A stretch of 6,780 nucleotides of DNA from Chloroflexota bacterium (GTDB taxonomy: Bacteria; Chloroflexota; Anaerolineae; Anaerolineales; Villigracilaceae). Shown here one piece after another: positions 5,558 through 6,780 of the stretch. The stretch spans positions 1 through 6,780 of the forward strand of contig JACPVD010000208.1 of the NCBI GenBank assembly GCA_016191895.1, given 5' to 3'. Both the position numbers and the translations under genes were made by a program. The notes beneath the pieces were generated by a model that saw only the letters and a list, made by a program, of their open reading frames with translations, ran no database searches and was not told the DNA's origin. How positions within the stretch are numbered: position 1 is the stretch's first letter; each line of letters opens with the position of its first letter.

Positions 5558-6780
5558 ATGGCCGCAGATAAAATCCGAATTTTGATTGTCGATGACATCG
5601 CCGAGACGCGGGAGAATATTCGCAAACTATTACAATTTGAATCGGATGTGGATGTGGTCGGTGCGGCGCGTACCGGGAATGAAGGCGTTCAACTTGCGCA
5701 TGAGCTGGATCCCGATGTTGTGCTGATGGACATCAACATGCCCGATATCGACGGCATCACTGCCACGGAATTGATCCGTAAAAAGGCGCCGCATATCCAG
5801 ATTGTGATTCTCTCGGTGCAAAGCGACCAAAGTTATATGCGGCGGGCCATGCTGGCCGGTGCGCGCGATTTCTTGAACAAGCCGCCTTTGGGCGACGAAT
5901 TGATAGCCGCCATTCGCCGCGCCGGGGAAATGTCCCACACGGAGCGGTCAAAAGGGGTGGCGCAACAACAGATTGCTTCGGCGGCGGCGGGCTTGGCGGG
6001 TCTGTCGTCGAGTTTTGCCCCGGTTGCCCGGGGAAAGATCGTAACCGTTTACAGCCCAAAGGGGGGCACGGGGTCTACAACCATTGCCGTCAATCTCGCC
6101 ATCGCTTTGAACAACGAAGATACCCGCACGGCGCTTGTGGATGCAAATCTGCAGTTTGGCGATGTGGCTATTTTTGTCAACGAACAGGGAAAAAACGCTA
6201 TTGTTGAGCTTGCTCCCCGAGTCGATGATATGGAGCCCCAGATCGTCGAGGAAATATTGATCAATCATGCGGCGTCCGGGTTGCGTATCCTTTCGGCGCC
6301 CCAGCGCCCGGAAATGGCCGAGAAAATTTCAGCGGATCAATTTATCAAGGTTGTCCAGTATTTGCAGAGAATGTATGCCTACATTGTCATCGATACGTCC
6401 CATATTTTATCCGACATGATCCTGTCTGTATTTGATATCAGCGATGTGATCGTATTGGTGACCACCCAGGAGATTCCGTCCATAAAAAACGCGCGCTTAT
6501 TTCTCGATCTGCTGGTTTCCATGGGCATTACCAAGGATCGGATCGTCTTTACAATGAATCGATACGACAAGCGCATTGCGATTACGCCGGAACGGGTGGG
6601 CGAAAACTTGAAGCACGAGATATCCGCGGTGATACCTCTGGATGAGAAGGTTGCGATTACGTCTGTTAATCGCGGCGTGCCTTTTATGTTGGACAATAAA
6701 TCCCAGCCTGTGGGAAGGGGGATCCTCTCGCTGGCAGAAGTGGTACGGGCTCGTTTGATCTCTTTAGATTCTGGCGGCGA
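5558..6780 (+). CDS. cpaE: Pilus assembly protein CpaE/TadZ: receiver domain fused to MinD/ParA-like ATPase, truncated by window end
   Basis: The frame runs from ATG 5558 off the right edge (407 full codons). An in-frame stop at 5507-5509 and no other start between support this ATG, though the ribosome binding site is weak. Residues 6-122 form a receiver domain with D12/D13 (ILIVDD), phospho-acceptor D58 in VLMDINMPDIDG, S86 in VILSV and K108 in FLNKPP; all are intact. A linker of about 35 residues follows (Ala/Gln/Ser-rich). The ATPase begins near 160: a deviant Walker A, SPKGGTGSTTIAVNLA (166-181), keeps the MinD-type lysine K168 but has S173 where the second P-loop lysine normally sits. 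LVDANLQFGDVAIF (193-206) has D195 and the LQFGDV signature of CpaE, and the Walker B-like YIVIDTS (275-281) has D279. The family localises Flp/Tad pilus machinery in the cell, usually to a pole. An intact receiver suggests phosphorylation-dependent control; which kinase acts is unknown. The visible part is near full length for the family. Confidence 0.92.
   Translation, partial: MAADKIRILIVDDIAETRENIRKLLQFESDVDVVGAARTGNEGVQLAHELDPDVVLMDINMPDIDGITATELIRKKAPHIQIVILSVQSDQSYMRRAMLAGARDFLNKPPLGDELIAAIRRAGEMSHTERSKGVAQQQIASAAAGLAGLSSSFAPVARGKIVTVYSPKGGTGSTTIAVNLAIALNNEDTRTALVDANLQFGDVAIFVNEQGKNAIVELAPRVDDMEPQIVEEILINHAASGLRILSAPQRPEMAEKISADQFIKVVQYLQRMYAYIVIDTSHILSDMILSVFDISDVIVLVTTQEIPSIKNARLFLDLLVSMGITKDRIVFTMNRYDKRIAITPERVGENLKHEISAVIPLDEKVAITSVNRGVPFMLDNKSQPVGRGILSLAEVVRARLISLDSGG

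Overview
The window reads as a chromosomal stretch from a moderately GC-rich bacterium. The best guess is a Chloroflexota (Anaerolineae-like) lineage. This rests on the style of the large envelope-associated GT-C-like membrane proteins, a soluble DegS-like kinase/LuxR regulator pair, and a Flp/Tad pilus locus whose CpaE carries a receiver domain. No taxonomic marker gene is present, so the assignment is inference. All six recognised genes are on the + strand, and there is no tRNA, rRNA, CRISPR array or insertion sequence.

Left region (1-2323): two consecutive polytopic membrane proteins. The first is cut by the left edge. The second starts inside the end of the first (35-base overlap). Both look like GT-C-type (GT39/ArnT-like) glycosyltransferases: many membrane helices followed by a soluble C-terminal domain. 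They probably use a lipid-linked sugar to modify cell-surface material, but the acceptor is unknown.

Centre (2428-4147): a two-component pair. A NarL/FixJ response regulator is followed 4 bases later by a cytoplasmic HisKA_3 histidine kinase with an N-terminal coiled coil and a glycine-rich hinge. Both catalytic cores look intact. The kinase has no membrane helix, so it should sense an intracellular signal or a protein partner, as DegS does.

Right region (4401-6780): the start of a Flp/Tad (tight adherence) type IV pilus cluster. cpaB/rcpC has an anchor helix, a SAF domain and an RcpC-like body. cpaE/tadZ follows, an intact receiver fused to a MinD/ParA-like ATPase, and is cut by the right edge. 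The cpaF, tadB, tadC and pilin genes are expected just beyond the window.

The gaps hold candidate control elements: a TATAAT box and strong ribosome binding site before cpaB, and a TTGACA promoter before cpaE whose -35 box is overlapped by a perfect 13-base palindrome. TCAAC/GTTGA half-sites recur in both gaps, hinting at a shared regulator of the pilus genes. A plausible reading, not proven here, is that the kinase/regulator pair controls the pilus genes and that the CpaE receiver ties pilus assembly or positioning to phosphorylation.
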